Shown one piece after another: positions 55,056 to 64,000 of a DNA stretch of 64,000 nucleotides. The stretch covers positions 1,967,501-2,031,500 of the forward strand of contig VICG01000002.1 of the NCBI GenBank assembly GCA_008692225.1, read 5' to 3'. Positions within the stretch are counted from its first letter, which is position 1. Each line of letters begins with the position of its first letter. This stretch comes from Monilinia fructicola. Its lineage: Eukaryota > Ascomycota > Leotiomycetes > Helotiales > Sclerotiniaceae. Position numbers and translations under genes: made by a program. The notes beneath the pieces are model-generated. The model was given only the letters and a program-made list of their open reading frames with translations. It ran no database searches and was not told where the DNA came from.

Positions 55056-55985
55056 CTAACGCCGTGTAGCTAGAATGACTTTCGCAGGCCAATAACCTTG
55101 AACTTTCTTTTGGCCAACTAGCACCTCAAGCTCCTTGAACAGGTCTGTAAAAGCTGTAGGATCTGCTTCGATGAATGGAAACGAGCCAATATGCTCCTTG
55201 ACTCCTTCCAAGTCTGTTTCAAAATTCCACCCCTGCTCATCTTCGAATACCTCGACATCATCTGGTCCAGTGTAGTTGGGTTCCTTATTTCTGTGTGCCT
55301 CTTCGGGAGGCAAAAGCTCAATAATTCCACCATTTCTCATGTTCAAGTGCACACGTGTGGCACCTTGCTGGAATAATTCAGGATCAAGAGGAGCTACATT
55401 GTAGTTGCCCTGAGTTCTGGCCATAATTTTGATAGTCTGATCAGGCTGTTCTGCATTTTTCAAAAGTACACGACCTCCCTCGTGGCTAATTCGTGCCCAT
55501 AGGTCTTGTAATGCCGGATCTTCAAAACGAGCAGGCCCAAAGACACTACAGACGAAAGTTCCGCCCGACTTCAGCTGCTTCGAAATAGCACTCATGGCTT
55601 CCTTTTGATCTGGAAAATGCATCACATTCGTCGCAAAGACTAAATCCACGCTCCCCGCGGGTATGTCTTCAGCTTCCTCCACTTTTGCTACTCGGTAGCT
55701 GTATTGATCAGTTCCAAGGCGATCTTGAGCAAGTTCGATGTTCTTAGCAACAATGTCCGAGACGATAACGTGAGAAAATTTGGACCGTAATTTGTTCGCG
55801 TAAGGTGCATTTCCAGCGCCTACATCATGAGCTATGCCAAATTCGCCCCCTTGGGCTTTGTGGTAATTGAATATACGATCGAAGAAGATATCTGGAGCAC
55901 GGGGTCGGCCTTTGAGGTAGTTATTCCAGAATTTTTTATCTTGGGCAAAGATCTTGCCATTTGAAGTTGTGCCGTTTGAGGACAT
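55056..55985 (-). CDS. Class I SAM-dependent methyltransferase
   Basis: A single exon of 309 aa from ATG 55985. An in-frame ATG at 56048 would add 21 residues, but the protein body begins at MSSNGTTSNGK. SAM motif I is HDVGAGNAPYANKL (about 52-65), followed by the acidic strand end VIVSD, the motif VDLVFATNVMHFPD, and GGTFVCSVFG. It resembles the small Methyltransf_11/25-type enzymes related to trans-aconitate methyltransferase, which often methylate carboxylates. That would suit formation of a methyl ester on a benzophenone or xanthone carboxylic acid, but O-methylation of a phenol is equally possible. It sits between the monooxygenase and the coactivator, all on the minus strand. Confidence 0.85.
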   Translation of the reverse strand: MSSNGTTSNGKIFAQDKKFWNNYLKGRPRAPDIFFDRIFNYHKAQGGEFGIAHDVGAGNAPYANKLRSKFSHVIVSDIVAKNIELAQDRLGTDQYSYRVAKVEEAEDIPAGSVDLVFATNVMHFPDQKEAMSAISKQLKSGGTFVCSVFGPARFEDPALQDLWARISHEGGRVLLKNAEQPDQTIKIMARTQGNYNVAPLDPELFQQGATRVHLNMRNGGIIELLPPEEAHRNKEPNYTGPDDVEVFEDEQGWNFETDLEGVKEHIGSFPFIEADPTAFTDLFKELEVLVGQKKVQGYWPAKVILATRR

Positions 55986-56084
55986 GAAGGGAACTGTTGA
56001 TTTTCTCGCAAATAGGTCGTAGCACAGGAAACTAAGAGTGAAGTGCACATTTCTAGGCTTGCATATTAGTTACCTCTTTTGTGG

Positions 56085-56095
56085 TCGGAATTCGG
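56085..56095 (-). promoter_or_regulatory. Candidate AflR-type site upstream of methyltransferase
   Basis: Reads TCGG-AAT-TCGG on the plus strand, 100 bp upstream of the methyltransferase start, which is transcribed leftward. It fits TCG-N5-CGR. Confidence 0.4.
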
Positions 56096-56588
56096 TATCA
56101 GAGTTTAGCGCTCACTGAACTCACGATTAGGATATCTTCAGCAAAATGTTGGAGAATGTTCCGTGTCAGATTCGGGGATACTATAAGCCCTGCTAAACCA
56201 AATCAATAGGGGTAATATAAGCGATCGAGTTCGGATCAAGATACGAGGTATATCGGATGAAAATTATTGGGGTTGTAGAACAGAGCGAGTTTCTATTGGA
56301 ATCCGTTTAATTTGATACGCTACTGTATGCTAAATCTTCTGAATCAAGACAATGTGTCTCAAAAATCAATAAATTTGGAACTCTTTTCCTTTCCATGAGT
56401 TAGTCTACATTTGTCATATTACGTTACATAGTGCTTATATAATCCCACGCAAAGGGCCAGCAGTTGGGTGAGCAGGGTAATCATGTACATGGGGTGGCAG
56501 GGATCTTTAGTGTTTTGACATAAGTCTTTCTTCCAGTGATGAAATTCTTTCACTTCCTTTCTATTTCATTAATTTTCATTCCTCCAAT

Positions 56589-58138
56589 TTATCCTTCATT
56601 GGCAGCCAAGCTTCCAAACCCATTACCAACTCTATCCCCATTATCATTCCCAGACCATAGGCCCAGACCATGGTCAACATACTTAACAGCCAATGCGACG
56701 ACTATGTTGTTGCGTGAGCGAAGCTTATTTATCACGACCAACTTTCCCGAATTATCGCTGACCGTCTCAATCATTCGAAGCAGCTCCACCATTTCCATTT
56801 CACCCGTAGTAGTAAGTTGCAAGTGCAGTAACGCTAGATCCCGTGAGCGAACTGTAGCCTCAGTTTCGGGGTCAGGTATGCTGCCAGGCTCGGGTAGGAG
56901 ACTTGCTGTCAAGATTAACATTACAGCATTTCCAGCTCGTAGGATATTGAGATGTTCCTTCAGCTCAGCTAAAGTTGCGGATGGCTCTTCAGGCAGATGT
57001 AGAATATAGACAGCAGCATCAGTGGCTGTTTGTGGATACCCCACACCTATTGGTCTATGGGTGATTGTGATTCGTGGCTCTGGACTACCAAGCTCCTGCT
57101 CAAACGTTTCTTCACGTTGTTTCTCCATGTACATATCCCTGTCTTTAGGAGCATCGAGCTGCATTTGGAAGTGGAGGGCTGGATTCAAAGCAGTCAGACT
57201 GCGCGCAGTGGTTGTTGATTCGGCGCCCACCTGTCAGATACGATAAGTAAGCATCTTATGTCATGGAGGATTGGGCTGCGTCACACCAAGGCGTTCTCAT
57301 TATTTGTTACCAAGTAATGAGATTGGATTGTGTATCACATCAACTCTGATAAGTCAGGGTGGAGATAGGGTGGTGAGACATGACTGTACCTCAACAACAT
57401 GGGCTCCTTTAGCGATCGCAGAATTGCCAATCTTTGCCCAGTTCAACTGCATGAGGTTATCAACAACGGAGTCCTCTGCATTCAGTCCCCCCGCAAGAGT
57501 CAGATAAGCTGATTGCTGGCGCCGAAATTTCGTCGATTGGCTCGCGACATTGATTTGCCTCGGCACTAGCGTATGTGATTGGGTTTGCAGTACGGCTGGT
57601 GTCGCACACTCGGCAAGGAACATTGCAGCATCCAGTAAAGAGGGGTTGTTAACGAATGATGCTGATAAAGGTGTGTGCGCGACATGCATAGTCAGCGATT
57701 CCTGTAACTGTAAAAACCCAGCACTGGCTGCCAAATGCAAAACGCGGCTTAGATGTTTCTCTGAAACCCTAGATAGATCCGCTACATCCTTGATGGACAC
57801 ACTTCCAGTTAAGGGAATGCATGCCAGAATCTGGAATTCGCCGAGCCATCGAAGGCACCCAAGTATTCCTCCCTAAACAATTAATTGGCTACTCTGTTTT
57901 CTGGAAGGTAACCACAAACCTGGCTCGCGAGATGCTTCAAGAAATCTGTCGGCTCAAAGACCAGTGTTCTTATTTTAGCTATGTTCAGCAGAATACTTCG
58001 TTTGGCTTGCTGTACTTCGGGAAATGCTTCGGGATCAGTGAAGAGTGGGGAATTATTGCTTCGACAGTAAGTGGTTAGACTTTTAACAGCCAAAGAAAGT
58101 TCGTTGCTATAACTCTCAAGTTCGATCAAGCTATCCAT
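56589..58138 (-). CDS. AflS (AflJ)-like pathway coactivator with an apparent one-base deletion
   Basis: Exons complement(56589-57230, 57390-57871, 57920-58138), about 447 aa. The order matches AflS/AflJ and MdpA: helical N-terminus ending LKHLASQ, winged-helix-like part (SVSIKDVADLSRVSEKHLSRVLHLAASAG), a VAHTPLSASFV block, then a Rossmann-like O-methyltransferase remnant (GPEST-type start, DAAVYILHLPEEPS, LVVINKLRSRNN). Family members bind the AflR partner and raise cluster transcription; they are not active methyltransferases. Exon lengths sum to 1343 nt, one short of a multiple of three. The conserved CLRWL and EFQIL parts lie in different frames around 57835-57843, so a base seems missing there. 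An alternative donor six or seven bases later keeps the frame but loses the conserved residues. Confidence 0.8.
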
Positions 58139-58653
58139 AACAGCAAAAGGGGCTCTGTGTGTAAATGCAAAGTTGCAATCTAAGAAAAGACTCCCGCCTT
58201 GAAAAACGCTGAGATTATAAATCTGGCGTCAATCCAAGTATCTATAATAGATATATCAAGGTTCGGGTCTTAATGTCTTCTTCTCAGTAATCTTTACGAC
58301 GGAGATCCATATTGTATTACTATACCACTTTGATACATTAATAAGCACTATGAAATGCTATTAGTTCCATACCCTGAAGAAGATTACGCCCTGCCCACCG
58401 CCGTTATCAAAATCTTACCACCATGACGAAGATACCTAAGCAGCGTGGCAATATGTGGGGTATAACTTGAATCCTTTTAGGCGTCTTTAAAGTTCTTATA
58501 TACGAAATGTAATGCTATCAATTGGTACGTGAGCATACCAAAAATACGATAATCCCTTCGTGACTGATTCCATTCAATGAACAGCAATCTTTTCTTTTGG
58601 TTTTAATATTTGAATTGAATATTAGATTCCCTATCTAGAGAACCATTTTTGCA
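58139..58653. promoter_or_regulatory. Shared divergent promoter of the AflS-like and AflR-like genes
   Basis: 515 bp between start codons of the two regulators, the same head-to-head layout as aflS/aflR. No perfect TCG-N5-CGR site was seen in it, so autoregulation is not evident. Confidence 0.6.
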
Positions 58654-60090
58654 ATGACGTCAACTAGCATACACTCAAATGCACAAGTCTCTAGAGTCTC
58701 ATTCTCACAAGGAGGCGTGGAGTCGAGCTCAAAAACAACCACCTCCAAGCTCCGAGATAGCTGCCATGCTTGTGCCCTTTCTAAAGTCAAATGTCACAAG
58801 CAGAAGCCATCGTGCTCACGATGCACGAAGCGAGGGGTCGCTTGTGAATACATTGTAACGAAACGTCCTGGGCGCAAGCGAGATAGTACACACATAAATT
58901 CCAACGACGATGGTAATGGCGATAAGACAGCGACCGTGAGGCAAATTTCTCCAGTCACACAACATCCATGGCTCGACTTGACGACTTCCAGAAATACAAA
59001 CTCCATGTTATCTGGGAGCACTAACTTCTTGAGCCCATTAAATCTCAACATAGCGTCACCCAAATCAGACAATGTCCCTAGTGTCAATCACTCCAATCCA
59101 GACATCCTTGATAGCCTCTTAATGCCTCTCGAACACTACCCCGCTGAACTCATGGGAATGGGCGATGAGTTCGACGAATTCTTCAACTCGCCAGTAAATT
59201 TCTCAGGGTCGGACACATCGGAAAATCAGTTTCTAGGGCAAGGACGCAATGATATTGCCAAACTTCTCATTCCTAATGATACCGAACTTGAACTTCGCCC
59301 AGGGAAATTCTCAGGAGAGCTTCCAAATACACCCAAGACAACATTTCCAAACATTTGGTCACTATCTAGTAGTGATACGAGTGAGAACCGTGCTTCAGAT
59401 TCTTGCTCTTGCTTGATTCAAGCTTTGGATATCATGAAGAAGATATTAGCGAATGAGAATGCAAATTCTCCTCCACCAAGTAGCGGAGAACAGGCTACAA
59501 AAATATCCAACAAAGGCCTAGAGATACCCTTTGTAGTGCCATCGGCACAAAATGTCGTCTCCGAGAACAAGCAGACTATTGAAACTCTTACTCCCATGTT
59601 GCAGTGTTCATGTGGAGAAGATGGGTACCTATTGATGGTGCTGTCGATGATAGTTTTCCGGATTTTGGGACGATATGCAGCAGCAGCATTACAACCCCCG
59701 ATGGAAGGAGGAGAGAAAATCGATAGATCAAGTATGAACAGTTCTACCAAAGAATACAAAAGACGACTCAGTAATATCGATACTGATGGCGAGGAGTCGA
59801 GGCGAATGGCCGCTCAATTGATTCTTCGTGAGCTGCATCGCGTACTGCGTTTGATCAATGAGCTATCGTTGAGACTTCAGGCTCATGGTCGTGGATCAAC
59901 ACGCAATGATAACGAAGGGATTTCAGTAGAGAAGATCTTTGGATGGGAGAGTCAGACTCCTACACTTTCAGATCACCTAACTAAAGCGGCCCCTTTTTCG
60001 GCTGCAAGATTTGCTCAATTAGAGGTAGATATGCGCAAATGTCTCAATACATTGTCTTCGGAGATTATCAATATGTTGCAGCAGATATGA
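58654..60090 (+). CDS. AflR-like Zn2Cys6 transcription factor
   Basis: A single exon of 478 aa. The binuclear zinc cluster is C37-x2-C40-x6-C47-x6-C54-x2-C57-x6-C64, preceded by SKLRDS and followed by a basic linker with RPGRKR, as in AflR, MdpE and GedR. The middle is Ser/Asn/Pro-rich. The C-terminal third has the AflR-type region: CSCLIQALDIMKKIL, LQCSCGEDGYLLMVLSMIVFRILGRYAAA, and RRMAAQLILRELHRVLRLINELSLRL. It should bind TCG-type motifs as a homodimer together with the divergently encoded AflS-like partner and switch on the cluster. Confidence 0.93.
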   Translation: MTSTSIHSNAQVSRVSFSQGGVESSSKTTTSKLRDSCHACALSKVKCHKQKPSCSRCTKRGVACEYIVTKRPGRKRDSTHINSNDDGNGDKTATVRQISPVTQHPWLDLTTSRNTNSMLSGSTNFLSPLNLNIASPKSDNVPSVNHSNPDILDSLLMPLEHYPAELMGMGDEFDEFFNSPVNFSGSDTSENQFLGQGRNDIAKLLIPNDTELELRPGKFSGELPNTPKTTFPNIWSLSSSDTSENRASDSCSCLIQALDIMKKILANENANSPPPSSGEQATKISNKGLEIPFVVPSAQNVVSENKQTIETLTPMLQCSCGEDGYLLMVLSMIVFRILGRYAAAALQPPMEGGEKIDRSSMNSSTKEYKRRLSNIDTDGEESRRMAAQLILRELHRVLRLINELSLRLQAHGRGSTRNDNEGISVEKIFGWESQTPTLSDHLTKAAPFSAARFAQLEVDMRKCLNTLSSEIINMLQQI

Positions 60091-60870
60091 TAGATGATGA
60101 CATTTATAGACTGCGAAATGGATATCCCTGAGATTTGTAGCGGAAGGAAGTATTTTCCTGCCACTGGTTTTGGGTCAGGTAACATTGGTTGACATTTGTC
60201 ATGCTTTTAGCGATTCTTTTTCAAACTTGAAGCCTTAACTTTACACATATTAGCACAATTACTCTGGTAACTACAACCTTCCTGTACCTGTAGAATATAA
60301 TTCATACACAATCAACCTTACAATCATATTCTTGGTCCCAGGACGGACTTTGAAAACCTCGGAATCGGCACCCCCAATGAGGAACCATCAAAATCGTGTT
60401 ACAAGGTCGAATAAAGTTTCCCTCATAGGGTATCAAATAGGCTGTTCATATGCTGTGTATTTGGACTATCTAAAGTGATGCAACAAATTGAAAATGCTTA
60501 ATTAGATTTTCTATTTTTTCCGATTTTATTGATATAATCAATCTGGCCATAATTGCATGCTCCCTAGCTCTTTTCTCTTATATTCTCTTCTCTGGTCCGT
60601 TGAAGTTACTAGGTAGTTCGAAATTTTGCTGCACAGATTACATCGGGATATTGTGGATGATTTCCATTAGCTGCATATTGAGTTTTAGATTGGACAATGT
60701 CCCGACCCGATAATTTTCCCCTCGCACCCGTAAGCATCATGTCATATAGTATACACCGAAAGCGGTCGGTTAGTGGATAGTTAAAACTCTTCGCTGTATC
60801 AGATTTACATTGATCTGCGTCTCCAACAGCTTAATTCTCTATTACTATCTCACGTGCTCACTTCAAAAAC
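60091..60870. promoter_or_regulatory. Spacer and promoter of the questin-oxidase-like gene
   Basis: 780 bp. Near the gene there are CCGACCCGA (about 60703) and CCGAAAGCGGTCGG (about 60757), clustered TCGG/CCGA half-sites that could bind the cluster regulator with unusual spacing. A TCGG-N2-TCGG occurs near 60359. Confidence 0.35.
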
Positions 60871-62229
60871 ATGACTGCCACCAAATCCTCACAAGTTCTT
60901 TTGTCCCTCGAGTATCCCGGCTTGGGTCGTCTAGATTCAAATCCGCCGGGAACTTTCGAGTTGACAAGCGAACTGCTCCAAAAGAACCATGAAAAGTACC
61001 ACATGTACTTTCGAGATGTCGCCGGCCATAATCATATTCCGCATTCTTTGCTGACCGTCCTCGCAATGGGGGGCGGGCATGAAGAATTAAAGAGGGCATA
61101 TGACGATGGATACGTTATTCAGCGTCCCCTAGCTCCCGCAAACGCTGAAATCTTTAAGGAGTTGGGCGAAGAAGAGAAGTTCAAGGAGCATATGTATACA
61201 TTATCCGAATATACCAACTTCTTAGCTTTCTTTGAGCAAGAGATCGATGCCAAAGGGTGGAAAGCCATTCTCAATAAGTATTGCTTCGAACGCACTACTT
61301 TCGCTGATACCATGCTTTCCCAATTATACGAAGGCCTCTACCATCCTATTCTCCACCTCGGTTTCGGCGTGGAATTTAATCAACCTAGCCTCATCGCCGA
61401 AGCTCTCGCTCACGCAGCGTCCCATGATCCAGGTCAAATTCAACCCTTCTTCCTAGAGGCCGAGGAGCTGGCATCTTCAGGCTCAGTCAAGCCTAAGCCA
61501 CTTGTCGAGCTATACGCTGAGATTCGCGCGAATCAAAAGATCCGGGAGGCCGCATGGCTGAAAGATGGGCCATTACGCGGAAAGGGAGTTCTGAGCCGTG
61601 CTCACAATGAACTAGTCAAGATTGCGGCCCAATTTCAGGTGAAACCTGAGGACTTGGAACGCGGCACAGCGGAGATGATGAGCTGTGGTGCACTCACCAG
61701 CGCTGCCCAAAAAGCCGGGAAGACACGCAAGATTGACTTTTTCTATTTGCATATCGTCACATGCTCTATCTTCTTCAGCGTTTTTAACCAGCAGGATTGG
61801 CTCAAAACAGAGGATAAGGTGCGTCTACTTGAGTGGAAGGGACGCCTAGATCTTGTATGGTATGCAGCCAATGGGGCGGCTGAGATGAACATCGAAAATT
61901 TGACCGACTATGAACCTTCTTTGAGCAAGGGATGGGACTGGAGTGCTATATACAAAGGGTCAATCGATATTCATGATGATGGGCACGTCGTAAAATTCAT
62001 CCGAGCTCTGAAGCATGCCGAAGATACGGTGGAGCCTTTTGTGAAGAAAGAAGGTGCTGCTTCTTTCCCCGTCAATGGCGATATATGGCTCAAAATCGCC
62101 CAAATATGTTATGATTCTACTGCAACTATTGCGCCAGATCTCCCGGGTCAGTTATCGAAGAAATGGGTTTGGGGTGCTGGCTTCGAGCCACCGTGGTTCC
62201 AGATCCCAGACTTGCAAAACGCCGTCTAA
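60871..62229 (+). CDS. Questin-oxidase-like Baeyer-Villiger enzyme (MdpL / GedK / AflY type)
   Basis: A single exon of 452 aa. It reads as the questin oxidase family (DUF4243): HEKYHMYFRDVAGHNHIPHSLLTVLAMGG at residues 36-64, YHPILHLGFGVEFNQPSLIAEALAHAA at about 155-180, then RKIDFFYLHIVTCSIFF and LVWYAANGAAEMN in the C-terminal half. It lacks a classical FAD GxGxxG motif, as expected: these enzymes are cofactor-poor, helical, and use His residues. In geodin and monodictyphenone biosynthesis the family opens the anthraquinone ring of questin or emodin-type precursors to a benzophenone. Its presence predicts a ring-opened product rather than a plain anthraquinone. Confidence 0.93.
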   Translation: MTATKSSQVLLSLEYPGLGRLDSNPPGTFELTSELLQKNHEKYHMYFRDVAGHNHIPHSLLTVLAMGGGHEELKRAYDDGYVIQRPLAPANAEIFKELGEEEKFKEHMYTLSEYTNFLAFFEQEIDAKGWKAILNKYCFERTTFADTMLSQLYEGLYHPILHLGFGVEFNQPSLIAEALAHAASHDPGQIQPFFLEAEELASSGSVKPKPLVELYAEIRANQKIREAAWLKDGPLRGKGVLSRAHNELVKIAAQFQVKPEDLERGTAEMMSCGALTSAAQKAGKTRKIDFFYLHIVTCSIFFSVFNQQDWLKTEDKVRLLEWKGRLDLVWYAANGAAEMNIENLTDYEPSLSKGWDWSAIYKGSIDIHDDGHVVKFIRALKHAEDTVEPFVKKEGAASFPVNGDIWLKIAQICYDSTATIAPDLPGQLSKKWVWGAGFEPPWFQIPDLQNAV

Positions 62230-62695
62230 CCAGATTGTACGATATCACTAGCAATCTATTTAAATAATTAGGAAAATATCAATGCAAAACTTTCAGAGCT
62301 CTCATTGTTGTCTGATGTATCATGAAGATACAGTTTAAGTTGTGAAGATCTCCGGCACCTTGTAGACCCAATTCTTACTCAAGATCTCCAATGATAAATA
62401 TGTTTCCTAGACTCATACCGGCTCAAAATATCCGCAATACTTCTAACATCAAATAGTATATATGTGTATACACTCAAAGATTGTGTCTAACCCACGCCCT
62501 TCGTCTCATGTCCTTCAACTTTCTCCTCACCTTGAATAGACTGTTATATCACCCTTATATCAGCATTGTTCAACCCCCTTAGTGATGATTAGATTCAAAG
62601 ACGCATCACACCTTAGTTCAATTCAAGAATGCATTTGACGTTGAAGAGCATGTTGGTAACTGTAACATGTATCCAGATTCATGAATATTTCGCCG
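62230..62695. other. Convergent 3' flanks
   Basis: 466 bp between the stops of the questin-oxidase-like and EthD genes. No gene seen. Confidence 0.5.
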
Positions 62696-63396
62696 CTAAA
62701 GAGATCCCTTCAAGGCATTCAGCCCCATGATTTGAACACTCCTCCAACCTAGTCCACCTAGCACAATTAAACCGGCTATCAATGCATAGAAATACTTGTT
62801 AAATCTTGATGAAGTATGCTTCACTTCAAATCCATCGACAACCTGCCCGTCTCTCACAAATTCTTCGATCCACCCGATAGTCATTCTGAAACGAATCAGT
62901 TATTGTGAATTGGCAATAATGAAGCCAAAAGCTACTCACTGGCTTCGCTTAGTGTCTGCGAACTTCTCATGATCTCCTATCAAATGCTCCTTATACCATG
63001 GATCTTGCTTCATGCGCTTGTAGTCCTCTAGGTTTTCGAAAACTACCTGACTAAAGCAGTCAAAGTCGGCAACATTACACATTTGCGGATCAAAAAGTTG
63101 TGACATCAACGCTCGGGTAGCTGTTTGATTGTGAATCTTTGTTTTAGTCAGTTAGCAGTTTGATCTAGGTGATGTTGTGGGTTTTGTCGAATAGATTGAC
63201 TGACCTGAGTCCACCTTTTAACACCATATTTGACCATAAGATCTTTTGTGAGAGGTGCTGATACATTGACCATATGGTTGCGATAGTCCTCTTCACTCAT
63301 ACCCGGCTTACGGTAGCCACAAATCGTAAGGCAGAGGTATCGAACTTTATTCGAGCCATGTGGATTGGAAACTTTGGGCTGTGGAATGATTGCCAT
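62696..63396 (-). CDS. EthD-domain protein (atrochrysone carboxylate decarboxylase type, MdpH/GedI-like) with a C-terminal membrane helix
   Basis: Exons complement(62696-62885, 62940-63136, 63205-63396) give 192 aa; all phases fit. The N-terminal half is an EthD/dimeric alpha-beta barrel: [29 protein letters not shown] and KYGVKRWTQ, then [37 protein letters not shown]. Relatives in emodin-type clusters decarboxylate atrochrysone carboxylic acid, or act as dehydratases. The last exon encodes a hydrophobic helix ([16 protein letters not shown], about 160-175) near the C-terminus, suggesting tail anchoring to a membrane. The start at 63396 is chosen because the 17 upstream codons of the open frame do not look conserved. 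Confidence 0.88.
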
Positions 63397-63599
63397 GTTG
63401 CGACTGTGTGAACTACCAGTGAAGACTTTAACGAAGATAATAGTCACGCAGAAGAGGTAAAAGGATGAAGTTCTTGTCCGTCTTCACTCTCTCGGGGTTG
63501 ACGTAATGTCAGAGATGAAATAAGCAGCATCCCTACAGAACCGATATTCTGAATTTTCATCCAAGTAAATAATTCTTATATTAAGAGCCTAATACCACT

Positions 63600-64000
63600 T
63601 ACGATCAACTTGTTTTGGTTGCACAATTTTACAAAATTATATAGATATATATACGAATAGCTCATTTAATCTTTTGGTTAAAAATAAAATAGTAGAATTA
63701 ATATAACTTTTTTAGAGATATCTTAAACCTCTATTTTATAAGATTTCTGTTAGTCTATTTTCAGTATCATAATTGCGATTATCATCATTACAATTGCTCT
63801 TATTATAATTGTTAAAGTTATTTAGAAAACAAAAATTGAATATTAATATTAAGAAAGCGATGAAATAGGGGGGAAAGCGAAATGGAAAAAGCAACCAACT
63901 GATTTTCGAATTTTGAGAAAATAATCTTAACCTACCTTTAATATCATAAAATAATTTACTCTTGATTATATAGAAAAGAAACGAAATTGCAATATTAAAT
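63600..64000. repeat. Start of a second AT-rich block
   Basis: From about 63600 the sequence becomes strongly AT-rich with no open frames, similar in composition to the RIP-mutated element at 34-41 kb. It runs off the window, so the element type cannot be told. Confidence 0.5.

Noticed and set aside
56536..57246. Plus-strand frames of 157 and 74 codons, the first with a hydrophobic N-terminus
   Set aside because: They are antisense to the third exon of the AflS-like gene, whose reading is conserved.

Overview
This 64 kb window comes from a filamentous ascomycete, most likely a Leotiomycete of the Sclerotiniaceae type. The evidence is short introns (mostly 45-65 nt) with GTAAGT-like donors and CTAAC-like branch sites, fungal-only gene families, and a long repeat converted to about 85% or more A+T by transition mutations, the mark of repeat-induced point mutation (RIP). 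All exon structures were derived by eye from splice signals, reading-frame arithmetic and family similarity.

Left part (1-33 kb) is ordinary gene-bearing DNA with wide spacers full of microsatellites. It holds the 3' end of a serine/threonine dehydratase; a nine-exon SNF2/RING helicase-ubiquitin ligase (SHPRH/IRC20 type); mitoribosomal protein mS41; a short bZIP-like protein with no zipper; INO80 subunit IES1; a large acidic uncharacterised protein whose frame is broken three times; an uncharacterised protein with a C2H2-like N-terminus and a basic tail, preceded by a long intron-bearing leader; a J-domain protein; and a small secreted cysteine-rich protein.

Middle (34.3-41.0 kb) is one full-length Ty3/gypsy-type LTR retrotransposon. 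It has 166-bp LTRs and a TTATA target duplication. RIP has destroyed it, but reverse transcriptase and integrase relics can still be read through the stops.

Right part (45.4-63.4 kb) is a secondary-metabolite cluster of eleven genes: flavin-dependent phenolic halogenase, NmrA-like oxidoreductase, SnoaL/NTF2-like protein, SDR ketoreductase, scytalone-dehydratase-like protein, FAD monooxygenase, SAM methyltransferase, AflS(AflJ)-like coactivator, AflR-like Zn2Cys6 regulator, questin-oxidase-like protein and EthD-domain protein. The gene set closely parallels emodin-type clusters (monodictyphenone mdp, geodin ged), with a halogenase added. The non-reducing PKS and its metallo-beta-lactamase thioesterase are not in the window. 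The cluster is bounded on the left by the RIP-mutated element plus a gene-poor stretch, and on the right by the start of a second AT-rich block. A chlorinated anthraquinone/benzophenone/xanthone-derived product is the best prediction; chloromonilicin-type metabolites of Monilinia would fit. The AflS-like gene carries an apparent one-base deletion.
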